Assembly: GCA_023387335.1 (NCBI GenBank)
Contig: JAEWIF010000006.1
Coordinates: 124,001-188,000 of the forward strand
From: Pseudomonadota bacterium
GTDB taxonomy: Bacteria; Pseudomonadota; Gammaproteobacteria; Burkholderiales; Burkholderiaceae_C
Reading direction: 5' to 3'
Length of the DNA: 64,000 nucleotides
Positions 16,278 to 23,869 of the stretch are shown in pieces. Each line of letters begins with the position of its first letter. Position 1 is the first letter of the stretch. The notes beneath the pieces are model-generated. The model was not told where the DNA came from. It saw only the letters and a program-made list of their open reading frames with translations, and searched no databases. The translations under genes and the position numbers were made by a program.

Positions 16278-17008
16278 GACGACACCGCCGCGTTCGGCAG
16301 GCCCGCGTCGCCGCGCGACAGGCGCCAGCGCCGCAGGACCACCACGACCGCGTTGAGCCCCAGCACCACGGAGAGCAGCACCAGGCCCAGGCCGAGGGCC
16401 AGGGGCAGGTCGCCCTTGCTGGTCTCCAGCGCGATGGCGGTCGTCATCACGCGGGTGAAGCCATCGATGTTGCCGCCCACGATCATCACGGCGCCCACTT
16501 CCGAGATCGCGCGGCCGAAGCAGGCGATCAGCACCGTGAGCAGCGCGTAGCGCTCGTCCCAGGCCAGCAGCAGGCTGCGCATCAGGGGTCCCGCGCCCAT
16601 CGACGCGAGCTGTTCGCCGTGCTGCACGTCGGCGTCCTCCACCACCTGGCGCGTGAGCGCGGCGGCCACCGGCAGCACCAGCAGCGCCTGCGCGAACACC
16701 ATGGCGGGGAACGAGAACAGCCAGCCCAGGAAACCCAGCGGACCGCTGCGCGAGAGCAGCAGGTACACCACCAGGCCGACCACCACGGAGGGAATGGCCA
16801 GCGCGGTGTTCAGCAGCGCGAGCACCGCCGCGCGGCCCCGCATGCGCGCCACGCCGAGCCAGGCGCCCAGCGCGATGCCGAAGCCGCAGGCCAGCGCGCA
16901 AGCCGTGCCGCTGATGGCCAGCGAACGCACGACGATCTCGGCGAGCGTGGGATCGGGGGTGAAGATCAGCTGGAGCGCGCGCGCCAGGCTGTCCGAAAAG
17001 CTGTTCAT
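16274..17008 (-). CDS. tupB: Tungstate ABC transporter permease TupB
   Basis: A 244-residue inner-membrane permease with about five helices. The ABC docking loop (EQLASMGAGPLMRSLLLAWDERYALL) and the family text GRAISEVGAVMIVGGNIDGFTRVMTTAIALETSKG are clear. It starts at MNSFSDSLARA; the longer frame upstream crosses the operator palindrome. It is the first gene of the tupBCA operon and diverges from a ModE-like regulator. Confidence 0.92.
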   Translation of the reverse strand: MNSFSDSLARALQLIFTPDPTLAEIVVRSLAISGTACALACGFGIALGAWLGVARMRGRAAVLALLNTALAIPSVVVGLVVYLLLSRSGPLGFLGWLFSFPAMVFAQALLVLPVAAALTRQVVEDADVQHGEQLASMGAGPLMRSLLLAWDERYALLTVLIACFGRAISEVGAVMIVGGNIDGFTRVMTTAIALETSKGDLPLALGLGLVLLSVVLGLNAVVVVLRRWRLSRGDAGLPNAAVSS

Positions 17009-17045
17009 GGGCGGCCGGATGCTAGTGGCGCGCGCCCTCGGCGAC

Positions 17046-17065
17046 CATAAGTTCTTCAACTTATG
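17046..17065. promoter_or_regulatory. Perfect inverted repeat CATAAGTT-N4-AACTTATG, likely regulator site
   Basis: An 8-base perfect inverted repeat with a four-base spacer (CTTC) lies between the divergent tupBCA operon and the ModE-like regulator gene. It is the only A/T-rich patch in the gap. Its symmetry suits a dimeric HTH protein, most simply the adjacent regulator. It is shorter than the known E. coli ModE site. Confidence 0.7.
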
Positions 17066-17097
17066 AACCGCCGTGCATAGCGCATACTGCGCCGCGC

Positions 17098-18222
17098 ATG
17101 CACAAGGTCGAACTCTCGTACTCGCTCACCGGCCGCCGGCCCGCCGGCGCGGCCATCCGCAATCCGCTGATCGAGTTGCTGCAGGCGGTGCGGGCGCAGG
17201 GTTCGATCTCCGGCGCGGCCAAGTCGCTCGGGCAGTCGTACCGGCATGTGTGGGGCGAGCTCAAACGCTGGGAGGCGGAGCTGGACCGCAGCCTCATCGT
17301 CTGGGACAAGGGCCAGCCCGCGCGGCTGACGGCGTTCGGCGACAAGCTGCTGTGGGCCGAGCGGCAGGCGCAGGCGCGGCTCGCGCCGCAGATCGATTCG
17401 CTGCACGCCGACCTCGAGCGCGCCTTCGCGGTCGCCTTCGACGACGCCACCCACGTGCTCACGCTGCACGCCAGCCACGACGACGCGCTGGCGCTGCTAC
17501 GCGAGCAGGCCGCGGCGCGCGCGCGGCTGCACCTGGACATCCGCTTCATGGGCAGCGTGGATGCCATCTCGGCGCTGAACGAGGGCCGCTGCACCATCGC
17601 CGGCTTCCACACGCCGCCGCAGCCGGCGCCGGGCTCCCGCGCGCAGCGCACCTACCAGCCGCTGCTGCGGCCGGGCGAGCACAAGATCATCGGTTTCGCC
17701 CGCAGGCGGCAGGGGCTGGTGGTCGCGGCGGCCAATCCGCTGGGCATCACGGGGCTGGCCGACCTCGTGGATCGCAAGTTGCGTTATGTGAACCGCGCGC
17801 TCGGCACGGGCACCCGCCTGGTGGCGGAAGACCTGCTGGCCGGCGCCGGCATCGCGCCGGGCAGCATCGAGGGTTGGGACCGCATCGAGCCTTCGCATGC
17901 GGCCGTGGCCGAGGCGGTGGCTTCGGGCAGCGCGGACGCGGGCATGGCGATCGAGTCGGCGACGCAGGGTCGCGGGCTGGGCTTCGTGCCGCTGCTCGAG
18001 GAGGACTACTACCTGGTGTGCCTGCGTTCGGTGCTGGAGCAGCCGGCCACGCGGGCGCTGCGCGAGGTGCTGGCGAGCCCGGAGTGGCAGGAGCGGCTGG
18101 GGATGCTGGCGGGGTACGAGCCGCTGCGCAGCGGCGAGGTGCTTAGCCTCAGCCGGCAGTTGCCGTGGTGGAAGTTCAAGACCGCAAAGGCAAGCACTGG
18201 ATCCCCGCCTTCGCGGGGATGA
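17098..18222 (+). CDS. ModE-like HTH regulator with periplasmic-binding-type effector domain
   Basis: A 374-residue protein. Residues 20-100 are a ModE-type HTH (LLQAVRAQGSISGAAKSLGQSYRHVWGELKRWE). From about 115 on there is a type-2 substrate-binding fold (PBP-like: LHASHDDALALLREQ... GTRLVAEDLLAGAGIAPGSIEGWD) in place of the usual molbindin domains. Such HTH-PBP regulators control molybdate, tungstate or cofactor genes. It diverges from tupBCA across a perfect inverted repeat. The last residues (STGSPPSRG) and the stop codon are supplied by the REP-like repeat downstream, so the ancestral C-terminus may have been altered. Confidence 0.85.
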   Translation: MHKVELSYSLTGRRPAGAAIRNPLIELLQAVRAQGSISGAAKSLGQSYRHVWGELKRWEAELDRSLIVWDKGQPARLTAFGDKLLWAERQAQARLAPQIDSLHADLERAFAVAFDDATHVLTLHASHDDALALLREQAAARARLHLDIRFMGSVDAISALNEGRCTIAGFHTPPQPAPGSRAQRTYQPLLRPGEHKIIGFARRRQGLVVAAANPLGITGLADLVDRKLRYVNRALGTGTRLVAEDLLAGAGIAPGSIEGWDRIEPSHAAVAEAVASGSADAGMAIESATQGRGLGFVPLLEEDYYLVCLRSVLEQPATRALREVLASPEWQERLGMLAGYEPLRSGEVLSLSRQLPWWKFKTAKASTGSPPSRG

Positions 18223-18259
18223 CGAGACCGTTGTCATTCCCGCGAAGGCGGGAATCCAG
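18197..18259. repeat. REP-like palindromic repeat pair (copy 3)
   Basis: Two units of the window's 27-base palindrome lie back to back: 18197-18223 (CTGGATCCCCGCCTTCGCGG and on) and 18233-18259 (GTCATTCCCGCGAAGGCGGG and on). Their order is opposite to that at 4416-4500. The pair sits between the convergent ends of the ModE-like regulator and Ku and could end transcription from both sides. The first unit overlaps the regulator's last codons. Confidence 0.85.
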
Positions 18260-18273
18260 GGCGTCCGGCTTCC

Positions 18274-19221
18274 TCAGCGCTTGCGCGGCGCGGCCTTCAC
18301 CGTGGCCCGCGCCTTCGTGCCGTTCTTGCTCGCGGCCGCGCGCTTGCGGGGCACGGGCTCTTCCTCGTCGTTGGCGGCGACCGCCGTCTTGCGGGGTGCG
18401 GCCGGCGCCGGCGCCGCCTTGCCCTGCAAACTCCGCCGCAGCAGGTCCGTGAGGTCGATCACCTCCGCGCTGGCCGCCGGCGTTTCCTCGCCCGGCAGCG
18501 GCTGCAGCGTGGCCACGTCGCCCGCGGCGGCCTTGGCCTGTACCAGCTGCTGCAGCTTTTCCTTGAACTCGTCGTGGAACAGGTCGGGGCTCCAGGCCGC
18601 CGCCATGTCTTCCACCAGCTGCTCGGCCATCTTCAGCTCGCGGTCGCTGACCGCCACCGAGGTGGTGTCGCCGAAGGTCGAGACCGGCGCGTCGCGCACC
18701 TCGTCGGCCCAGCGCAGCAGGTCCAGCACCAGGCCTTCGCCCGAAGGCATCAGCGCGGCCAGGTGCTGCTTGGTCGAGATCACCACCTTCGCCACGCCGA
18801 CCTTGCCGCTCTTGCGCAGCACGTCGCGCAGCAGCGCATACGGCTTGAGCCCGCGCGCGCCCGGCGCCACGTAGTAGGGCTTGTTGAAGAAGGTGGCGGG
18901 GATGTCGGCCTCGTCGACGAATGCCTCGATCTCGATCGTCTGCGTGGTGCGCGGCAAGGCGTTGCGGATCTCCTCCTTGCTCAGCACCACGTACTGGCCT
19001 TCCTCGACCTGGATGCCCTTGACCAGTTCCTCGCGCGCGACCGCCTCGCCGGTGGTCTTGCTCACCTGCTTGTTGCCCACCGGGCTCATGCTGTTGGGAT
19101 CGATCAGGTTGAACTTGGGCCGCGTCTCGGCCGTCGCGCTGTAGAGCACGACCGGGATGTGCACGAGTCCGAAGCTGATGGCGCCTTTCCAGACGGCGCG
19201 GGTGCTGGGAGGAGCGGCCAT
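18274..19221 (-). CDS. ku: Ku protein for non-homologous end joining
   Basis: A 315-residue bacterial Ku with the typical start (AVWKGAISFGLVHIPVVLYSATAE) and the beta-barrel core up to about residue 255. A lysine/arginine-rich tail (EEEPVPRKRAAASKNGTKAR...) follows, which in other species aids DNA binding. Ku homodimers encircle broken DNA ends and recruit LigD; no ligD is in this window. A promoter-like pair CGCCTACA / CTAATGT lies so close to the ATG that the message would be nearly leaderless. The repeat pair follows its 3' end. Confidence 0.95.
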   Translation of the reverse strand: MAAPPSTRAVWKGAISFGLVHIPVVLYSATAETRPKFNLIDPNSMSPVGNKQVSKTTGEAVAREELVKGIQVEEGQYVVLSKEEIRNALPRTTQTIEIEAFVDEADIPATFFNKPYYVAPGARGLKPYALLRDVLRKSGKVGVAKVVISTKQHLAALMPSGEGLVLDLLRWADEVRDAPVSTFGDTTSVAVSDRELKMAEQLVEDMAAAWSPDLFHDEFKEKLQQLVQAKAAAGDVATLQPLPGEETPAASAEVIDLTDLLRRSLQGKAAPAPAAPRKTAVAANDEEEPVPRKRAAASKNGTKARATVKAAPRKR

Positions 19222-19227
19222 CCGGCC

Positions 19228-19262
19228 ACATTAGGCGGCGGCAAGCCCAGCCGCTGTAGGCG
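19228..19262 (-). promoter_or_regulatory. Stress-type promoter of ku (CGCCTACA-N20-CTAATGT)
   Basis: On the minus strand CGCCTACA (19262-19255) stands 20 bases upstream of CTAATGT (19234-19228). The same arrangement appears before four other genes in this window. The -10-like box ends six bases before the ku start codon, so transcription would begin at or next to the ATG. Confidence 0.65.
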
Positions 19263-19318
19263 GTGCGATCCCCGCGCTGTCGGACGGCGCGCGCAAGCGC
19301 GGCCGTACATGCGCGAGC

Positions 19319-20578
19319 TCAGCGCGCGCAGGTGCGAAAGCCGGTGAAGCCGTCGTCGCGCTCGGGCAATGCGAAGCCGCGGAATTTCGGCGACTTCATG
19401 CGCGCGCGGGTCGCGAACGACGCGCCGCGCAGCACGCGCGCGCGGCCGAACAGCGGCTCGGCCTCGAACTCGGTGTGGCGCGTCCAGGCCTGCGCTTCGA
19501 AGCCCGGCCAGGGACGCAGCGTGCCGGCCGTCCACTCCCACACGTCGCCCCAGCGGAAGCCCCGGCTGGCCGCGCGATGGGCCGCCACTTCCCATTCCAC
19601 TTCGGTCGGCAGGCGGCGGCCGCTCCAGCGCGCGAAGGCGTCGGCCTCCCACCAGCTCACGTGCATCACCGGCTGCTGCGCGGCCATCCGCGTGGCGCGC
19701 CCGAAGAGGGTCTGCAGCACCGCGCCGCTGGCCACGCCGATCTGGTCGACGTGGCGCGGCCCCCGCCGGCCTTCGATCTGCGCGGCCTGCTCGAGCCACT
19801 GCCAGCCCTCGGGGCGCCAGAGCTCCTCGCGGTCGTAGCCGCCGTCGTCCACGAACTCCACGAACTGGCCCCAGCTCACCGGCTGCGCATCGATCTCGAA
19901 CTCCGGCACGTCGACCTCGTGCGCCCACTGCTCGACGTCGAACACGAAGCCGCCCGGCTCGGCGCCCAGCGGCCAGCGCGTCGCCGGCAGCGCCAGCGGC
20001 TCGCGCAGCACCAGAGCAGGGGGCGCGGCCAGCGACAAGGGCAGGCCGAGCGCCTGGGCCTGGCGCACCAGCTGCTCGCCACGCAGGTCCTCGTGGAACA
20101 GCGCGGCGCGGAAGAAGAACAGGCCCTCGTCGTCGGGCGCGGCGTGGTCCAGCAGTTCCAGCGTGCGCTCCAGCGTTTCCATCAGCCAGGCGCGAAGGTC
20201 GGCGAAGCCGGGCAGCGGCAGGTCCCAGCGGTCGTCGTGCGGCGAGAGCAGCGGGTGGTACCAGCGATCGGCCATCGGCTCGATGGAGCCGAGCCGCGGC
20301 GCGTCGGCGGGGCAGCGCGGGCCCTGTCCCCGGCGCGGGTTGCGCGCGATCCAGTACTCGTCGAACCAGCCGATGTGCCCGGCGATCCACTGCGGCAGTT
20401 CCAGCGTGGGCTCGCGCGGCACGGAAAGGCCGCGGTCCATCGCCTGCTCCCAGCACGCGAGCAGCTGCAGCGTGCGGTTGCGCGCGTCCATCCGCGCCAG
20501 CGACAGGAGGTCGGGGGAGCCCGCCCGCACGAGACGGGTGTCGTGCGGGGCTTCCACGGCGGGGGTGCCGGAGGCCAT
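19319..20578 (-). CDS. EgtB/SenA-like sulfoxide- or selenoneine-synthase family protein
   Basis: A 419-residue protein with an N-terminal DinB-like domain (LPQWIAGHIGWFDEYW) and a C-terminal FGE-sulfatase domain (ATRMAAQQPVMHVSWWEADAFARWSGRRLPTEVEWE). This is the layout of EgtB and of SenA, the selenoneine synthase described in Variovorax. These enzymes bind iron through three histidines, two in an HxxxHxE motif. Here H68 is present, but the second motif reads HEDLRGE with Arg at 166 (codon cgt) where His is expected. No senB or egtD is nearby. It could be a variant active site or an inactive copy. Confidence 0.75.
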   Translation of the reverse strand: MASGTPAVEAPHDTRLVRAGSPDLLSLARMDARNRTLQLLACWEQAMDRGLSVPREPTLELPQWIAGHIGWFDEYWIARNPRRGQGPRCPADAPRLGSIEPMADRWYHPLLSPHDDRWDLPLPGFADLRAWLMETLERTLELLDHAAPDDEGLFFFRAALFHEDLRGEQLVRQAQALGLPLSLAAPPALVLREPLALPATRWPLGAEPGGFVFDVEQWAHEVDVPEFEIDAQPVSWGQFVEFVDDGGYDREELWRPEGWQWLEQAAQIEGRRGPRHVDQIGVASGAVLQTLFGRATRMAAQQPVMHVSWWEADAFARWSGRRLPTEVEWEVAAHRAASRGFRWGDVWEWTAGTLRPWPGFEAQAWTRHTEFEAEPLFGRARVLRGASFATRARMKSPKFRGFALPERDDGFTGFRTCAR

Positions 20579-20618
20579 CGCTTATTATTCCCGCCCCTGT
20601 CATCGCGCCCGATGAGTT

Positions 20619-20630
20619 CGGGTTAACCCG
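20619..20630. promoter_or_regulatory. Perfect palindrome CGGGTTAACCCG in a divergent gap
   Basis: A 12-base perfect palindrome sits in the 148-base region between the divergent EgtB/SenA-like gene and dctQ. A local A/T patch (TTAGCATTTACGTTT, about 20667-20681) nearby may be the dctQM promoter. The palindrome could be a repressor site for either gene. Confidence 0.45.
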
Positions 20631-20726
20631 CGCAGGCAGCGTCAGGGTTCTCTCAGTGCCCCCGACTTAGCATTTACGTTTCCCTGCGCGCGCGGGGAGA
20701 ATCCCTTTTCCTTACTGGAGACAAGC

Positions 20727-21266
20727 GTGCCTGCCCTGCTGAAATTCGCGCTGGCCATGGACTGGATCAGTGTGCGCATCGGCCGCATCGCCGCGGTGGC
20801 GGTGCTGGCGACGGCGATGATCTCCGCGGGCAACGCCTTCGTCCGCTACGTGCTGAGCATCAGCTCGAACGCCTGGCTCGAGATCCAGTGGTACCTGTTC
20901 GCCGGCATCGTGATGCTGGGCGCGCCCTTGGTGCTCAAGGTCAACGAGCATGTCCGCGTCGACCTGTTCTACGGCCGGCTCAAGGGCCACGGCCGCGTTT
21001 ACGTCGACCTCTTCGGTTTGATCTTCTTCCTGCTGCCCGTGATGGCCCTGCTCGGCTGGCTGTCCTGGCCGCTGCTGGTCAAGATGTACGTCACCGGCGA
21101 GATGTCCAACAACGCGGGCGGCCTGATCCGCTGGCCGGCCATGCTGATGCTGCCGCTCGGCTTCCTCCTGATGGTGCTGCAAGGGCTGGCCGAGATCGTC
21201 AAGCGCGTGTACTACCTCAAGGGCAAGTTCCAGATGGACACGCACTACGAGGCGCCGGTGCAGTAA
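20727..21266 (+). CDS. dctQ: TRAP transporter small permease (DctQ)
   Basis: A 179-residue protein with four membrane helices of the DctQ family, with core text SSNAWLEIQWYLFAGIVMLGAPLVLKVNEHVRVDLFYG. It forms the small membrane subunit of a tripartite ATP-independent transporter. It starts at a GTG eight bases after GGAG. The large permease gene follows after 42 bases. No binding-protein gene is adjacent; three candidates lie some 6 kb downstream on the other strand. Confidence 0.92.
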   Translation: MPALLKFALAMDWISVRIGRIAAVAVLATAMISAGNAFVRYVLSISSNAWLEIQWYLFAGIVMLGAPLVLKVNEHVRVDLFYGRLKGHGRVYVDLFGLIFFLLPVMALLGWLSWPLLVKMYVTGEMSNNAGGLIRWPAMLMLPLGFLLMVLQGLAEIVKRVYYLKGKFQMDTHYEAPVQ

Positions 21267-21308
21267 GCACGCACCCGGCCCCCACAACGACAAAGACGGA
21301 CTCAGACC

Positions 21309-22901
21309 ATGCAGATGGAAAACTTCGCGCCGATCATGTTCGCCGGCCTCGTGGTCGTCATGCTGATCGGCTTCCCGGTGGCGTTCTCGCTGGGCGCGCT
21401 CGGCCTGGCCTGCGGCTTCTTCGCCATCGAGATGGGCTGGTTCCCGGCCAGCTTCATGGGCAACCTGCCGCTCAACGTGTTCGGCATCCTGTCCAACGAC
21501 CTGCTGCTGGCGATCCCGTTCTTCACCTTCATGGGGGCCATCCTCGAGAAGTGCGGCCTGGCCGAGGACATGCTGGACTCGATGGGCCAGCTGTTCGGCA
21601 CGGTGCGCGGCGGCCTGGGCTACTCGGTGATCATCGTGGGCTTCATCCTCGGCGCCATCACGGGCACCGTGGCCGGCCAGGTGATCGCCATGGCGCTGAT
21701 CTCGCTGCCGGTGATGATCCGCTACGGCTACAACATGCGCTACGCCACCGGCGTGCTGGCCGCCTCGGGCACCATCACGCAGCTGGTGCCGCCCTCGCTG
21801 GTGCTGGTGGTGATGGCCGACCAGCTGGGCCGCTCGGTGGGCGACATGTACAAGGGCGCCTGGGGCCCCTCCATCCTGCAGATCCTGATCTTCGCCGGCT
21901 ACACCTTCATGCTGGGCCTGTTCAAGCCGCAGCACGTGCCGGGCATCCCGAAGGAAGCGCGCACCATGTCGGGCGCCAAGCTCTGGCTCAAGTGCCTGCG
22001 CGGCATCATCCCGTCGGCCGTGCTCATCTTCGCCGTGCTGGGCTCGATGGGCGGCCTGCCGTTCATGAGCTCCGCCATCGCCACGCCGACCGAAGCCGGC
22101 GCCATGGGTTGCGTGGGCGCCATCGTGCTGGCCGCGATGCACCGCCGCCTGTCGTTCTCGCTGCTGTGGGAAGCCATGATGGGCACCATGCGCCTGACCG
22201 CGATGGTGGTGTTCATCCTGATCGGCGCGCGCGTGTTCTCCATGGTGTTCCAGGGCGTGGACGGCGCCCGCTGGGTCGAGCACATGCTGTCGGGCCTGCC
22301 CGGCGGCGCGGTCGGCTTCCTGATCGTGGTGAACCTGTTCGTCTTCTTCCTGGCGTTCTTCCTCGACTTCTTCGAGATCGCGTTCATCATCCTGCCGATG
22401 CTGGCGCCGGTCGCCGCCAAGATCCTGGCGCCGCTGTTCCTGGACTTCGCCAACGGCGACACGCAGGCCGCCGCCAACGTCGCGATGATCTGGTTCGGCG
22501 TGATGCTGTGCGTGAACATGCAGACCTCGTTCATGCACCCGCCGTTCGGCTTCGCGCTGTTCTACCTGCGCGGCATCGCCGACACGCTGTACAAGGAAAA
22601 GCGCATCGAGAAGCCGGTGCTGTCCAACGACATCTACCTCGGCGCCATCCCCTGGGTCGTCATGCAGCTGCTGCTGGTGGCCGTGGTGATCTTCGTCCCG
22701 CAGTCGGTGACGGTGTTCCTCGACCGCGAGGAACGGGTCGACCTGGACAAGGTCAAGATCGAGATGCCGCAGGACTTCTCCACCGGCGAATCGGCCTCGC
22801 CCGCCTCGCCGGCGGCCAGCGACCCGCTGGCGCCCGCGCCGGAGAACAACTTCGGCGACGACGAGCAGAAGAAGCTCGACGAGCTTTTCAACAAGAAGTA
22901 G
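21309..22901 (+). CDS. dctM: TRAP transporter large permease (DctM), mannitol/chloroaromatic type
   Basis: A 530-residue DctM with about a dozen membrane helices (for example GTVAGQVIAMALISLPVMIRYGYN and ATGVLAASGTITQLVPPSLVLVVMADQLGRSVGD). It is longer than the usual 425 residues. The extra length and the wording of the helices match the subgroup annotated for mannitol or chloroaromatic acids. The C-terminus is a charged tail. Its TAG shares a base with the GTG start of the next gene. Confidence 0.93.
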   Translation: MQMENFAPIMFAGLVVVMLIGFPVAFSLGALGLACGFFAIEMGWFPASFMGNLPLNVFGILSNDLLLAIPFFTFMGAILEKCGLAEDMLDSMGQLFGTVRGGLGYSVIIVGFILGAITGTVAGQVIAMALISLPVMIRYGYNMRYATGVLAASGTITQLVPPSLVLVVMADQLGRSVGDMYKGAWGPSILQILIFAGYTFMLGLFKPQHVPGIPKEARTMSGAKLWLKCLRGIIPSAVLIFAVLGSMGGLPFMSSAIATPTEAGAMGCVGAIVLAAMHRRLSFSLLWEAMMGTMRLTAMVVFILIGARVFSMVFQGVDGARWVEHMLSGLPGGAVGFLIVVNLFVFFLAFFLDFFEIAFIILPMLAPVAAKILAPLFLDFANGDTQAAANVAMIWFGVMLCVNMQTSFMHPPFGFALFYLRGIADTLYKEKRIEKPVLSNDIYLGAIPWVVMQLLLVAVVIFVPQSVTVFLDREERVDLDKVKIEMPQDFSTGESASPASPAASDPLAPAPENNFGDDEQKKLDELFNKK

Positions 22902-23398
22902 TGGACACCCCGCAGGCCGACCCGCCCGGCCCGCCACCCTTTCGGTACCAGCCCTCGCGCGAACCCGCCGTCGAGGGCGCGGCTTTCTCCATCCCGTTCA
23001 AGCTGCTGATCACCGCCGTGGTGGGCGGCTGCATCTTCTGGGCCGCGCGGCTGTGGCTGCAGGGCAAGCTCGGCACGGGCTTGAGCGTCAACCTCGCCTG
23101 GTTCGTCGCCGGCCTCGCGATGCTGGCCTGCACCTGGTGGGCGGTGGTGCGCAGCATCACGCGCATCGCGCCCGACGAGCTGCGCCAGAGCTGGGTCTGG
23201 ACCCGCCGCATCGACACGCGCGACCTGGCGTACGCCAAGCTCATTCGCGTGCGAGGGCTCGAATGGCTGGTGGCGCCGCGGCTCTACGTGCGCACGCTGC
23301 TGGGCAAGTTCGCCGTCTTCTACGTGGCGGACCGCGAGCTGCTCGCCGAGAGCGAGCGGCTGATCGCGCAGCTCAAGGCCTTCCGCGATTTCGGCTGA
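22901..23398 (+). CDS. Conserved two-helix membrane protein of unknown function
   Basis: A 165-residue protein. It has a proline-rich N-terminus, two hydrophobic segments (PFKLLITAVVGGCIFWAARLWL and VNLAWFVAGLAMLACTWWAVV), and then a soluble domain rich in basic residues (SWVWTRRIDTRDLAYAKLIRVRG) that resembles a bacterial PH-like fold. The GTG start overlaps the dctM stop, so it is coupled to the TRAP genes, but nothing shows a transport role. I do not recognise the family. Confidence 0.7.
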   Translation: MDTPQADPPGPPPFRYQPSREPAVEGAAFSIPFKLLITAVVGGCIFWAARLWLQGKLGTGLSVNLAWFVAGLAMLACTWWAVVRSITRIAPDELRQSWVWTRRIDTRDLAYAKLIRVRGLEWLVAPRLYVRTLLGKFAVFYVADRELLAESERLIAQLKAFRDFG

Positions 23399-23447
23399 CC
23401 TCGCACGCGAGGACCGCCGCGGCACGGCTCCCTACAATGGTCCGCTC

Positions 23448-23777
23448 ATGAACGCGCGCTTCCTCGCAGCCCTGCTGGCGTTCGTCCTGCTGTGGACGGG
23501 CGCCTGGACGCATGAGGTCCACGCGGTGAGCGCGGATGCGGATCCCGTCGTGTCCGTGGCCTCGGCGAGCCCGGCCGACGTCGAGGGCTCGATCGACGAC
23601 CACCACCTCGACGACCAGGGCGGCGCGACGCTCGACCCGCTCGACAGCGCCACGCCGCCGCGCCTCGGCCGCGCACCCTTCGTGGCCCGCGCCCGACCCG
23701 CGGACGCGCCCGACGCGCCGCTCTGCTCCCCGCATCTCCCCGGCCCGCAGCGACCCCCCTGCTCCGCGCTCGCCTGA
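23448..23777 (+). CDS. Small secreted protein of unknown function
   Basis: A 109-residue protein with a clean signal peptide (MNARFLAALLAFVLLWTGAWTHEVHA). The acidic and histidine-containing mature part (DVEGSIDDHHLDDQGG) is followed by a proline-rich tail. A TACAAT box about ten bases upstream of the ATG is a plausible -10. It precedes a CorC-type gene, and the His/Asp cluster could bind metal, but this is a guess. Confidence 0.55.
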   Translation: MNARFLAALLAFVLLWTGAWTHEVHAVSADADPVVSVASASPADVEGSIDDHHLDDQGGATLDPLDSATPPRLGRAPFVARARPADAPDAPLCSPHLPGPQRPPCSALA

Positions 23778-23869
23778 AGCGCGCGCCGGCCTGCGCCGGC
23801 TGCCAACGCGGCCCCTCGTCCGAGGGCCCGCACGTCTCATCCCTGGCCGTTCCCCGGCCGCCCCATTCC

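Noticed and set aside
20712..22937. A 741-codon minus-strand frame opposite dctQM
   Set aside because: His/Gln/Arg-rich shadow of an unmistakable TRAP permease pair.
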